Assembly (NCBI GenBank): GCA_026874595.1
Contig: CM049322.1
Location: forward strand, 53,347,386-53,411,385
DNA from: Sipunculus nudus
Lineage: Eukaryota > Annelida > Sipuncula > Golfingiida > Sipunculidae
Length of the DNA: 64,000 nt
Direction: 5' to 3'
Shown piece by piece: positions 10,914 through 22,720 of the stretch. Positions within the stretch are counted from its first letter, which is position 1; every line of letters starts with the position of its first letter. A model generated the notes under the pieces. That model saw only the letters and a program-made list of their open reading frames with translations, was not told where the DNA came from and made no database searches. The translations under genes were made by a program, and so were the position numbers.

Positions 10914-12422
10914 GCTAGAAGTCCAGGTGCACATATATTTCTGAATGCACATATGGGTGAAATTGACAAATACCATTTTTAGGAGGTAAAAACTCTTGTG
11001 TCAAATCAGATTTGAAGTTTGTATGAGTGTATGCTTGAAAATCCACATAAAGTGATTTTCAGGGATACAGGATGAGTGAAACAAGGAAAACTGTTTGTTA
11101 TATGGAATAATGAAAATCAACTTAGTGCCTTCCTTCGGAAGACCGTAGGACTGGAAAAAGTGCTGTAGCTCCCAAGAGGGTGGATACACTTTTGTATATG
11201 TATACCTGCACAACAATTTTGCTTTGTTCATTGCTGAATCTTGTTTTGACCATAGGTTCACAAGGTGTCAAGCGTGATCCAAGTCATGTGCATTTTCAAA
11301 CAGTTTAAAAAATGCCTTATCACTCAGATAGTGACCTCATAGATAAGACTGTATATTATCACAGATAAGGATAAGAAAAAGAGTTAGTAAACACGTGTTC
11401 ATTGCACCAGGCCTCTGGAAGTATCATATCCTAGTCTGTGGCTCATAGGGAGAATGCACATATTTTACTTCAGGGCTTTGATTGGCACATTTAAAGTAAG
11501 AGAACCAGGCTCTTAGAGCTCTGAGACCAGCTATTATAGGGGTTATGGCTGAGACCCTGATTGAATCATCACAGTGTGGCCATTACTGGAGATGGGCCTA
11601 CATGTCATATTTAAACATACTCAGAAAACCCATCCAGATCTTTGCCTGGTTCTGGTGGTATCCTTGTAAAAGGAGTATACAGAGGGCTTGACATTGATGT
11701 ACACCTGGTCACCCGAGGTTAATAACATGATCACAAGTTCTGTATTAGCATGAATAGTATATATCATGATCAACCATTAACATTATAACAATGTCATTTT
11801 AACTCATTTGCATCAGGTCTGTGATTAAAAACCACTTCTATGGGTCTTCCATTATTTATATCATATTATTCATAAAATAATGAATTTCATATGTTTAATT
11901 TCTGCATTTTGTTGATGAGTAGCAGAATTTTCAATTGATGAGTAGCACTAATTTTGAATTTGACTTTGAGAAGTCTAAATCTCCACACGCATTAACACAT
12001 ACTGTCATCTATTTCAAAATGATTAAACACAGCTGATTGGTTAATGATTTTGGCTGTGTCTCAAGAGAATTAGAAAATAAATTTTAAGGAGTGAAGTTTT
12101 CCAGAGATGACCAGGGGTTCATTGTTGTTTCAGTCTGCCTGAGTTCTGCTTTCCTTGCAATGTCGAGCCCTAGAACCGTAACGGAAGCTGAGGATGTGAA
12201 CTGTTATGTTTAATCATTTTTATCTTTCACAGATATTGTACAAGATATTGTAACCAAAGTTTTGTAATGATAATAGAAAAAAATGCCTTGAATATAGGTC
12301 AAATGATTTGGAGAGAGAGAGAGAGAGAGAGAGAAATACAATTGTCAAATGTGAGGTCAAGGCTCTTACTTCTCAAAATATTCACACCTCTTAGTTACAC
12401 ATTGACAATTTCAGGCCCCCCT

Positions 12423-12484
<62 letters not shown>

Positions 12485-12639
12485 TCCTAAAGATAGACTA
12501 ATGTGAAACAAAGATACATATTGAATAAAATGTGTGTTTAAACCGTTATGGCAAACTCCAAATAGTAAGCTATGATCAACTATTTCAAAATTTATGAAAT
12601 AATCAGGATATGTTATCACTGAACTTAAAATATACTCAG
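10914..12639. other. Possible 3' UTR and intergenic stretch
   Basis: About 1.7 kb with no recognised gene. It includes a (GA)n tract at 12311-12334 and a (CT)n tract at 12427-12478, about 90 bp apart and in opposite polarity, so they could pair as a stem in single-stranded form. An 86-codon minus-strand frame at 11001-11261 has no supporting features. Confidence 0.5.
12427..12478. repeat. (CT)n microsatellite
   Basis: About 26 uninterrupted CT units. The GA tract upstream (12311-12334) is its complement. Confidence 0.97.
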
Positions 12640-12800
12640 CAGGCTTGGGTCAAGTACAAGGGGTCAGTACTTGAGTACAAGTACAAGTACTTCAGAATTT
12701 GTCAAGTACAAGTACAAGTACACAATTTTTCAATGTACTTGAGTACAAGTACAAGTACAGGGGTCTGTACTTGAGTACAAGTACAAGTACTTTCAACTAA
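12640..12800. repeat. CAAGTAC/GTACTTG cluster, inverted relative to 14463-14629
   Basis: It begins CAGGCTTGGGTCAAGTAC, the reverse complement of the sequence ending at 14629 (and at 430). It contains a dozen CAAGTAC/GTACTTG heptamers. Together with 14463-14629 it could be the inverted end of a ~2-kb element (12640-14629). The outside flanks (ATACTCAG and ATATACGG) do not form a target duplication, so that pairing is unproven. Confidence 0.6.
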
Positions 12801-13208
12801 AAAAGCAATTTTTCTGAATATTTATTGATAAAACAATTACCTATATTATACACACTGTTACACAGTCAGATATCAGTACTGGTACACAAAAAAGTGGGTT
12901 GATGCTCCAATTGCTGAAAGTTTTTTTTTTGTTATTATAGGTAATCCAGGGTGACAGTCTTTATGGCCTTTCAGTATTTATATACACGATTACACAGTCG
13001 TATATCAGTACACAAGAAATGGTGCTTTGATGCCTATTCTGAATGACTATTCTGAATCTGCCAATTCTGTCACTTATTATATAGTGGCTTTAGAGTCTCT
13101 GTACTAGTCTGTCAGGTGTGTAAAACTCACAGCTGATCAGCAGGTCCACCTGAGGGTTGTGTATAGTTCAGCTGTGACAACTCAATTCCAGATTTACTCA
13201 TTACCAAC

Positions 13209-13865
13209 TAGTGGTGGGCCGATCGAGTTTTATCGAAAGTCAGTCAGTTTCCTGCCACTTTCAAGCGCTCGATTAACAAAGGCAACTATCGATTACATCA
13301 TAATCATGACTATTTTTCCCAGAATGCCTATTATCTTAGAGGCTAAAATTTTTCTTCCATTTTTTTACAACATTCCGCGCTTCAAATAATTAGTCTTTGT
13401 TCCCATATTAACTTCTGTATGTAACTGAGTATAACATGGTAGATGCGAGAACAGAGGACTTAATAAACCTCTGTGAACTGGCAGGGAGCTGCAGAATTAG
13501 CGTGGAGTTTTGTAACAGATGAACATTGCACAGTATGGGCGGTATGGCGTTTAAATGCTCCATAAATTCTCTAGGTCTATGCAGCAAGTAGATGGCCTGG
13601 ATAGTGGTTTACTTCTTGTTTATTATAAATAATTAAAATGAAACTTTGAAAAGCATATCTTACTGATAATAGGAAAATATAAAAAAAGCAAAACTTCTTT
13701 TCTTTAGGTTGAATTACTAAGACATGCGGGCTGGGTTAAGAAAGTACAATTTCACAGATAATTGCATATTTCTTTATATTTGCCTGAACCGATTACTAAT
13801 CGATCATCGATCGGTTTGCTTAAACCGATGATGGATTATGAAAAAGGACCCGAATCCCACCACTA
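13209..13865. mobile_element. Non-autonomous hAT-type element (MITE), 657 bp, 8-bp TSD
   Basis: Ends are TAGTGGTGGG and CCCACCACTA, a perfect 10-bp inverted pair. The flanks TTACCAAC (13201-13208) and ATACCAAC (13866-13873) agree at 7 of 8 bases, the target-duplication length of hAT transposons. Subterminal CGATCGA-type motifs occur at both ends. The interior has no transposase domain, only a 76-codon frame made of terminal sequence, so the element would need transposase in trans. It sits inside the putative larger GTACTTG-ended element. Confidence 0.85.
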
Positions 13866-14462
13866 ATACCAACCTGACCTTCTCAGTTACCACGGCTAAT
13901 TAGCCTGGTGCATGAGCAGATGTAACCTGGGACAAACTTACTCAGCAGAACTATTAAGTGGGTAGTGTTTCCACAAGCTGTTCATATAATCAGGTCTGAG
14001 GATAGACTATTACAGCTTTTTCCATGTAATAGTAATAGTCTAAAAAATTTGAGCTGTAATAGTAATAGTAATAGAAACAGAAGGCAAAGTAATAGAGTAA
14101 TACATATTACTTTCTATTACTTCCTGTGAGTCCCTTGATCATGAAGCATATCAGCAAATAATGCTGAACAGACTCAGTTCTTGTCCAGTAATTGTCCAGG
14201 ATGTGCCTATTGTTGAGGCAAGCATGAGCCAGCTGCCACATTGCTGCTGACCACTGGTGCTAATTACATAAGAGGACTGGACAGAGCAGGTCACAGCAAA
14301 ATAAGTTACCTGGCACAATCTGACCTTTGATTAGTGAACCATGGATAAACAGAGACATGTTTGATGTTAAATAGGGTAGACTATTATTATTGTGACATGT
14401 ACATCTTGTCTCACATCCATCAATCCATATGCTCTGTATTCAAAATAATTTTAAAAAATACA

Positions 14463-14629
14463 TGTACTTGACTAGTACTTGAAATGTACTAGATTTTTCA
14501 AGTACATTTTAAACAAGTACATTACTAGTACTGTACTTGGTAAAAACTACCAAGTACAAGTACAGGCCAAGTACTGAAAATTTTGTACTTGAGTACCAAG
14601 TACAAGTACATGTACTTGACCCAAGCCTG
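14463..14629. repeat. CAAGTAC/GTACTTG cluster, copy 2
   Basis: Counterpart of 259-425, ending GTACTTGACCCAAGCCTG at 14629. It opposes the inverted cluster beginning at 12640. Confidence 0.7.
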
Positions 14630-17032
14630 ATATACGGGGATACAATATCAGGTGCACAATATAGTCTGAGACACTGCTGGTTATGTATTACATCTATGCA
14701 TCGTGGGATATATGCTAATAAGGAGTATATGCTAATTGAGACAATCGAAAAGAGTCAGCATTTTGCAATGCTTGTTAGTTAGTATTACTTGCCATAAACA
14801 GGGTATTTTTGTATAAAAAGGATATTTTGTACATGATTAATTGCTTCAGGTAGCAGTACATATAATGTACAGCAATAAACTTGTACAATCTGTGGATTTC
14901 TTTTCATGTTGAGTGGGTTATATGTCTGTCAGTGACATTGCTACGAGCTGATATTCCTTCAGTGATTTTCCGATCATACGCCCTTTAACATTGTTTAAAG
15001 TCATGAAATTTTAAATTTTGCCATGAAATCATTTGAAAAATAACTTTTGTCATGAATCATTTTAAAAACGTCCTTGACAGTTTGAGAATTTACATATCTG
15101 TATTTTGTGTATATTGCTAAATGGTGTAACAGCTCATCGCACGTGTCATGTATAATACATTATACATTTATCTGAAACCGGGAACGTAAAAGAAATCCGC
15201 CTTGATAGCAAAATATTAAGCTGAATCCCACAACATTTGATATGTGACAGATTATTGCATAAAATCTGGGGATGATAGCTCCTGAGAAATTATGGGTTAA
15301 TGTACAGATGACCAATGACCCCCGTACCAAAAAGTCAAGGCAGGTGGCGCCCTGATTTTCATACATGATTCATGTGACCAACACTGGCATAAAATTCAGG
15401 GGCGTATCCAGGATTTAAGAAAAGGAGGGGTCCAACCCAGGAGGACTATTGACAAAGCCTAAAAAAAGTCCCCAGGTCCAGAAAAGGGGGGTTCCAGGCC
15501 GAAAAATTGGTCTGAAACACTTTAAACAAGGCCTACAGGCCTAATGTGAACATGTGCATTGGGAAATACATCAGTTTTAATGCTTCAATGCTAGACCATT
15601 ACTTCTCATATATATGAACAATGCAAGTACTAAACATTCTGAATAAGAAACAATTACACAAACATCACTGCTGAAATTTTGGCCTGGGTGCACACAACAC
15701 AAAAATGATTGTAGCTGGCACCACCAGTCTTGTATACAACAAAGCTATCAGAGATATATACATATGCCCAATTTCAGACTGATATATCAAACCCCTCCTG
15801 AGAAATAAGCAGGGACACACACTGTGCAAAAATTATTGTAGGTGGCACCACCAGTCTTGTATACGACAAAGCTATTTGATATGTATAAATATGCCCAATT
15901 TCAGGCTGATATTTCAAATTCCTCTGTAGAAATAAGCAGGCATATACAATGTGCAAAATTAATTGTAGGTGGCCACACCTGTCTTCTGAACGAGAAACCC
16001 ATCAAAGTCACATAGACAGGTCAAAATATGAGGCCAATACATCAAACTTACCTTGAGTCTGATGCATGGGGCTGACGAGGCTTGGGTGAGAAAGGCAGTT
16101 GTCCCGAGTGAACTGTGACAAATTTGCTGGCTCAGGCTACTGCACTGAGTGAACTTTTGACCTGTACCTGGCTGCACTGAGTGAACTCTTGACCTGTTGC
16201 ATAATCTGACACAGTTGGCAGTCTGCCAAAGCTATAAATAGATCCAGGCTGAACTTTGGTGCCAAATCTGATGCACTGGGCAGTCTGCCAACGCTAAAAA
16301 TAGAATTCAGCTACTGCACTGAGTGAACTCCTGACCTATATCTGGCTGCACTGAGTGAACTCTTGGCCTGTTGCCTAATCTGAAACAGTTGGCAGTCTGC
16401 CAAAGCTATAAATAGACCCAGACTGACCTTTGGCCTGTTGCTAAATCTGAAATAGTAGCCACACCATTGCATAAGCTCGCAGATTGGCTCCACGTGCAGC
16501 CCTGAGCGGCATGACACCCATGAGATGATCATATGCCTTGTGCTTGGCTGCACTGACTGAAATCTTGACCTATATCTGGCTTCAATGAATGAACTCTTGA
16601 TCTGTTGCCAAATCTGAAACAGTTGGCAGTTTCTCAACCTTTTTAAAGATACAGACACAATCTTGGCCTGTTCGTAAATCTGTTTTAACATACTGAGAGA
16701 CTTTGACTAAAATGTATTTTTTTCAAGCTGCTATCTGAATTTACTTAGATTTTACAGGGGAAAAGCTGAAACCCTTCCAAAGTATTCTCGTAAACGGTCC
16801 AGCCAAATTGTTCAATATTTTACAGAAATTATCCCAGAGGCGAACCCTCTCAAGTTTGTTCAAATGGTTTGCGTTTAAGAAATTTTGGCGGAGTTACGCG
16901 AAACTAAGTAATTTGGCAAAATAAGCATACTGACATAGCAATCTCAGAAATGAATGGAGCTAGCATCACCAAGTTTTGTGAAAATGTTGGTCACATGACT
17001 CATATTTGAAATTGCTGATTTCTTGTCATGTG

Positions 17033-17127
17033 CAGGGGCGTAGCCAAGGGGGGGCCGCAGGGGGCCATTCCCCCCCCCCGGGTCGCAACCCGTACTCGCC
17101 GTTCTTTCGGAATTTCACTGAATCTTA

Positions 17128-17169
<42 letters not shown>

Positions 17170-18138
17170 TTAAATTGAATTGGCTATCAGTTACGGATCC
17201 AGAGCGGGCTCCTTCGACGCGCGGACCCCGTTGAACTGCAGTGTATATCATTCATTTAACTTTTCAATTTTCGTGATTAATTTTTGTTTTTCATATTCCT
17301 TTTTCTTAATTAGCAATTAGATTTTATTAAAGTTATCTGCAGTTTATTACTATCAAATTTATTAGTTGAGTATAAGGATATTTATGAACAGTGGCAGAAC
17401 AACTGCAGAAAACTAGGCCTTGGTTGGGTCGACCGTGAACAAACTCAGGCTCCTCTGGTGATACCGGTACTCGAACTCGCGATCTGTGATCTAAGGAGTC
17501 CTGTGTGCTGTCGAAACCACGGAATCCGGTAAAATGCAAAGTTTAACATAGGACTTCAGCATATCAGTTATTACACTCCGAGCATTACATTTAAAAGATA
17601 ATATTTTGCAAGTTACGAACGTAAATGCGCCTTTGCGCCATTGACTTTTTTTAACGATAGAAATTTTATATCCTAATTTTGAAATAATATAACTTTTAAA
17701 TATTGAACCTCTCTACAATTTCACTATATAGCACAAAGACATAAGGGAACAATATTTCAGGAACAGGAAGTCCTCATTTTTGGTGAAAATTGCCTCAAAA
17801 TGTCCTTTTTACATTGATTATTAAAATAAGCCCCAATATCAGAGGGGGATACCTCCTCCCATACCCTCCCCATGTACCTGTAACTAACTTTAATGAACAA
17901 TAGTTCATATTTGAAAATAAAGAAAAATTATATTTTCATACACTAAAATATATAAAGTAAAGTAGTAGTAATAATAATAATAATAATAATATATACGTAC
18001 ATATACACATATATAACAGTTTTCATAGTACCAATACTTGCATAATAGCACCCCCCCCCCCCCCCCCCCGTTTTCAAATTTCTTGATCCGCCACTGATCA
18101 CGGCCCGCTCCCCTGCCTCAATCCTGGCTACGCCCCTT
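17033..18138. mobile_element. TIR element (AGGGGCGTAGCC ends), copy 2
   Basis: Same ends and same ATGTG flanks (17028-17032 and 18139-18143) as the element at 2886-4046. Its (TA)n tract is shorter and its C-run near 18051-18069 longer. No transposase frame. Confidence 0.65.
17466..17520 (-). repeat. tRNA-like pol III box pair, copy 2
   Basis: Copy of the segment at 3371-3425 with identical A-box-like and B-box-like strings on the minus strand. Confidence 0.45.
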
Positions 18139-18789
18139 ATGTGAACACCTGATGAGCAACATGTGATCACCTCATGGGTGTCATGCCCCTAGGGCTGCAT
18201 GTGGAGCCAACCTGTGAGCTTATGCAATGGTGTGGCGCCGTCCGTCCTCTGCATGCTAACCAATACTATTTCGAAAATGGCTGGAGCTAGCATCACTAAA
18301 TTTTCTGCTAAAGATTAGTCGTCTGAAAAACTTTATCGGATTTTGCTTATTTTATGGCTAATTGCATTTTTAGCGAACCTGTGAGCTTATGCAATGGTGT
18401 GGTGTTGTCCGTCGGCCGTCGTCTGTACATTAGCCTATATTATCTCTTAGGAGTCGGTCAAGGTATTGGTTTGTAATTTTGCATGTTCATCCATACTGAA
18501 AGTTTTCTCGTAAACCAGACAGGTGGCACCACTTACCTTTCCGTTTCGTAGAATAGATTAATACACTTTTTTTCAGGAGTGATTCTCAATATTAGCCTGA
18601 AATTGTACATATCTATAGATTTTGCACTCCTCCTTCTTGTACTCAAGACTGGTGGCGCCATCTGCAATCGTTTTCCCATTGCTTCCATCCGTACATGTGC
18701 TTTTGGTGAAAACTGCTTATATCTCAGGGGTGTGTCAAGGTATTGGACTGATATTTGGCATGTTCATCCATCTTGGAAAGTTGTTTCTT

Positions 18790-18987
18790 AAACCAGACAG
18801 GTGGCGCCACTTGCCTTTCCGTATTCTTATAATAAATTAATGCCCATTTCTCAGGAGGGATTAGAAGTATTGATCTGAAATTGTGCGTAAACCAGACAGG
18901 TGGCGCCACTTGCCTTTCCGTATTTGTATAATAAATTAATGCCCATTTCTCAGGAGGGATTAGAAGTATTGGCCTGAAATTGTGCAT
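18790..18987. repeat. 99-bp tandem duplication private to copy 2
   Basis: The string starting AAACCAGACAGGTGGCGCCA occurs at 18790 and again at 18889. The segment to about 18888 is repeated once. Copy 1 has a single unit near 4697-4795, so this arose after the segmental duplication. Confidence 0.85.
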
Positions 18988-19399
18988 ATTCATTGATCCC
19001 AATATCGGTCGTACCGTCTGCAATCGTTTTCCCGTGGCGTCCATCCGTACATGTGCTTTGGGTGAAAATTGCTCATATCTCAGGAGTGGGTCCAGGTATT
19101 GGTCTGAAATTTGGCATGTTCATCCATATTGGAAAGTTGTCATGTACACCAGACAGATGGCACCACCAATCTTCCGGTTTTTGTAGAATAATTGAATGCC
19201 CTTTACTTAGGAGTGATTTGCATTATTTGTGTCCTGAATCCCGGTGTGTTCATTGATTATGATTGGTTTCTGCAGTTATTTGAGACTGGTGGCGTAACCT
19301 TTATTTTTTTTTATATTTGATGCTTTTACCCTTTACCGAGACCGCCCAATTATATTGATACTATCAGATTCGCAACTTTAGTTTCCTCTGAGTCCTTAC

Positions 19400-20330
19400 A
19401 CCTCAGTTGGTTGTTTATTAGGGCCCAACCTGAATATTTATCACCCTGTCCATCCGTCTGTTCGCTTACTCTTTCTGTTTGTCCGTCAGATTTGTTTCCT
19501 TATGATAACTCCAGTTTCGATTGACATATAAATTTCAAACTTGATTTATATATGGCCCATGTCTAAGGCAAAAACTCTTTTGATTTTCGGGTCATGAGGT
19601 GAAAGAAAATGGTCACAGGACCCACTTTATTAATAATTTAAAAGATTGTTGATGCACTTTAAGCCAAACTGTTCATCCCAAACCTTCCATCTTGCAAATA
19701 TAGCAATGTAACAATGTAACAAAACTTTCGATTTTTTTGGTCAAAAGTCAAGGTCACAGGGCCCACTTATCTAAAAAGGTTGTGGATGCACTTTCCATCC
19801 GAAACCTTCCATCTTGCACATTTAGCTGACCTGTAAATAGTTGAAACTTTTTGATTTTTGGGGTCACAACGTCAAAGGTCACAGGGGGCCATCTGTCCAC
19901 ATATTTGTTTCCGTATGATAACTCCAGTTTGGATTGTTATATTGGTTTTAGACCTGGCTTTTAAATGGCCCACATTAAAGTCAGAACTCTATTAATTTGT
20001 GGGTCATGAAAACAAAAGGTAAAGGCCACAGGACCCTCTTCTTAAAAGACATTGTGAATGCATTTTAAGCCAAACTTTTTCATCCCAAACGTTTCGTCAT
20101 CCACGTGGTGCACCTTATAATAGGAGAAGGTTCTTTTGATTTTGGGGTCACTAGGTCAAAGGTCAAGGTCACAGGGCCCATCCAATTTCAATTTAGTTTA
20201 TGGATGATAACTTCAGTTTGGGTAGACAGGTGGGCTTCAGTCATGTCACTGGACTCAGATTTTAATAAAGCTCATAAACATATCCTTATAGACAAAATAA
20301 TCTGAGCGTCGAGACCCATGGGTCCCTAAT
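19400..20330. repeat. DR1-rich minisatellite, copy 2
   Basis: Counterpart of 5200-6060. The intact AGGTCAAAGGTCA is at 20153-20165. The site near 19869 has become ACGTCAAAGGTCA. Confidence 0.75.
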
Positions 20331-20452
20331 TTTTATCCGGCATGTTAGCGGAGATTTAGTGAAATACGAAACACTGGCCTGGCCCTTTTTTATAGTTTTA
20401 AATACATTTATACCGGGGGTTTCTTGTTCAGAACAATTTGTTTCTACATAAA

Positions 20453-20478
20453 ACCTCGAAAAATGTGTACATGGAAAA

Positions 20479-20576
<98 letters not shown>

Positions 20577-22720
20577 AGCTCTAAGGATAAATACTGTATG
20601 GTAACTGTGCAGACTTAAGTTCTGTCGATATATGATTGAAGCTTCATTCGTTTAAGTGCACGGGAGTAAATACTCTGTCAGTGTAGAATATTCCATACAC
20701 TCTAAATAGAGAACCCCTATATAAGTTCACTCATCCAGTCACCGCCAGTGGGTTATATGATCAGTAGCGGGCCTAGAGCAGACCTCTGTTGCCCGTAGGT
20801 AAGTCGCATAGGGAGTAGCTAATGTGATAGAAGATGGAGATGGTTAAATATCCGTGAAGTTGAGTATTCCAGGGGCTGATACAGCTGCGTGCGCCCCCGT
20901 CGAGCTGTTTCATCTCTCATTATATCCATTTCTTTTCACAATTATTCGAGATTAATTTTCTTTTTTTTATATATATATATATTACAGGGCGACAACTTCC
21001 TATTTTTTCCCTATTTTTTTCTTATTTCGGGAAAAATCCTATTTTTTACATGATGTTGCTCCTGAAAAGAAGGCAAACAAGTCTTAAACATGTAACAATG
21101 TACTATTTGTTGCAGTCTTCGTAAAATATTTTAAATGAATAAGAGCTATAATATTGTTTGATACAGTAATATCATTAATAAACGAAACCATTCTTCATTG
21201 CAATATCTTCTAAATAACAATCATGATCATACAATTAACATATTGCAATTAAATTGCACATACCATGCTACATCATATAAAAAAATGTTTTCTGTGTTTT
21301 AATCAGTTTCATTTCAGAATTAGTGGGGTTATTATATTTATTACAGCCTTAGATCAAATTTTATTCAATTTCATCAATTAAAAAAAATGTTATTCTGTTG
21401 TTGTTAACATTTCATGCATGATTTGACAAGTTGGACAGTTGTCTGTCGGTTGTTGATCTGCGGAGGGATTGAAAAAAATGACAATACAAGGAAATAGGTT
21501 TTAAATCAAAGGCTTGTATACATACACAATTATCAGATGATATTTCTTCCTCAGACAGAAATAGCTCTGGTAATTGTAACTAATGAATGTGTGCCATAGG
21601 GAATGGCAAGGTGAGCGGGTTATACACTCCTTAATCTTTCCTTTCTTTTAACAAAAACTATTTTAGTTATTGCTAACATTAAAATAAGTCCAGTGAAAGA
21701 TAGGAATCATTTGACTTTACACAAATAAGGTTCTTTTTACAATGAATTCTATGACGAATGGTGAATCAACATAATAGGAATTAAACCGGCTACTCAGAAG
21801 TTCAGGAAAGTGAACATTTTGAAATGCCATTGTAAGAATACAGGTACTCTTGTTGGAGTCAGTTAAGATTCTTTCAGTTCTTTTAAGGATCATGAATGTA
21901 GTGATTTATGCACTGAATATTGTGTTTACATTCCAAGGAATGTTTCCTAAAAATGCTCAATTTTAATGCATATTTTAAATAACAATAACAATGATATATT
22001 TTCCGATTTGTCAGACTCACAGTAACCCCCCCCCCCCCCCCTACGGTATGGGTAACTGCCCCATATAAAAAACACCATACTGTTATACACCTGGAAGCAA
22101 AAGAAAATCCTACAGCATAATAATGGATTTTACTCTGTATGCTCACCATTGGTGCATCAGACATGAATATGAAGACTTTCTGTTGTACATATATAATGAC
22201 CAAAGTTTATGAACCTATTCAATAGGGAGGAAAAAAGAGCTTATTTTGTTCCACAAAGAGAAAAAAAAATAAAATCTTTGTTCAGAAGAAACAAACAACA
22301 GCAACCATACCCGGGGGGCCCCTAGGCATAAAAAGGATATTTTGGTGGATAAGAGTGGCTGTGGGATGTGTGCTTAGGCCATCTTGTATACCGAAATATT
22401 TTAAGTGTTTTCATATAAAAGCAATTAATCAAATTATTTCCTTACAATTACATTACTATTTTATCCAGTTTATTACATTATAATTCAAACGTTTAGGATA
22501 TTAATGAACAGCTAGGTGATCAAGATAGCATTCAAATGTTTCGACACTGCGGTATAGGGAGTCCATCCGTTAATTTACTCTGCTGGGCCGAACTAAAGTC
22601 GAAACTCAGCCTTTGTCGAGAAAAACTGTTAAAGTTTACCTAATTTTAGTAAATTTAAAACTATATTTATTAAACTTAAAGCAACAGATCTGTTCCACGA
22701 GCATGTCCAATGTGCGAATG
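20453..22720. mobile_element. 2.27-kb insertion private to duplication copy 2
   Basis: Copy 1 reads CTACATAAATCCTATAGTGT (from 6186) straight into GTTCGTCTGATTTTG. In copy 2 the two sides are separated by about 2.27 kb. The block begins with a (TA)n(GA)n microsatellite. It continues as AT-rich sequence with a C-run near 22027-22040, and I see no transposase, reverse transcriptase or clear terminal repeats. It may be an inserted element, or sequence deleted from copy 1. Confidence 0.6.
20482..20572. repeat. Compound (TA)n(GA)n microsatellite
   Basis: About 26 TA units to 20534 run directly into about 19 GA units. It lies at the left edge of the copy-2 insertion. Confidence 0.95.

Larger units (their letters stand above)
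15260..19256. mobile_element. Foldback-like element, copy 2
   Basis: Copy-2 counterpart of 1060-5060 with the same inverted arms of degenerate subrepeats and the same central TIR element. It lacks a roughly 50-bp subrepeat near 16525 and has gained a 99-bp tandem duplication at 18790-18987. Confidence 0.5.

Noticed and set aside
12267..12619. SLSLSL / RERERE frames
   Set aside because: Translations of (CT)n and (GA)n microsatellites.
12640..14629. Complete transposon with target duplication
   Set aside because: Flanks ATACTCAG and ATATACGG do not match; kept only as a possible inverted pair.
16311..16691. 126-codon minus-strand frame
   Set aside because: Translation of the CTGCACTGAGTGAACT tandem repeat; internal phrases repeat, and copy 1 breaks the frame.
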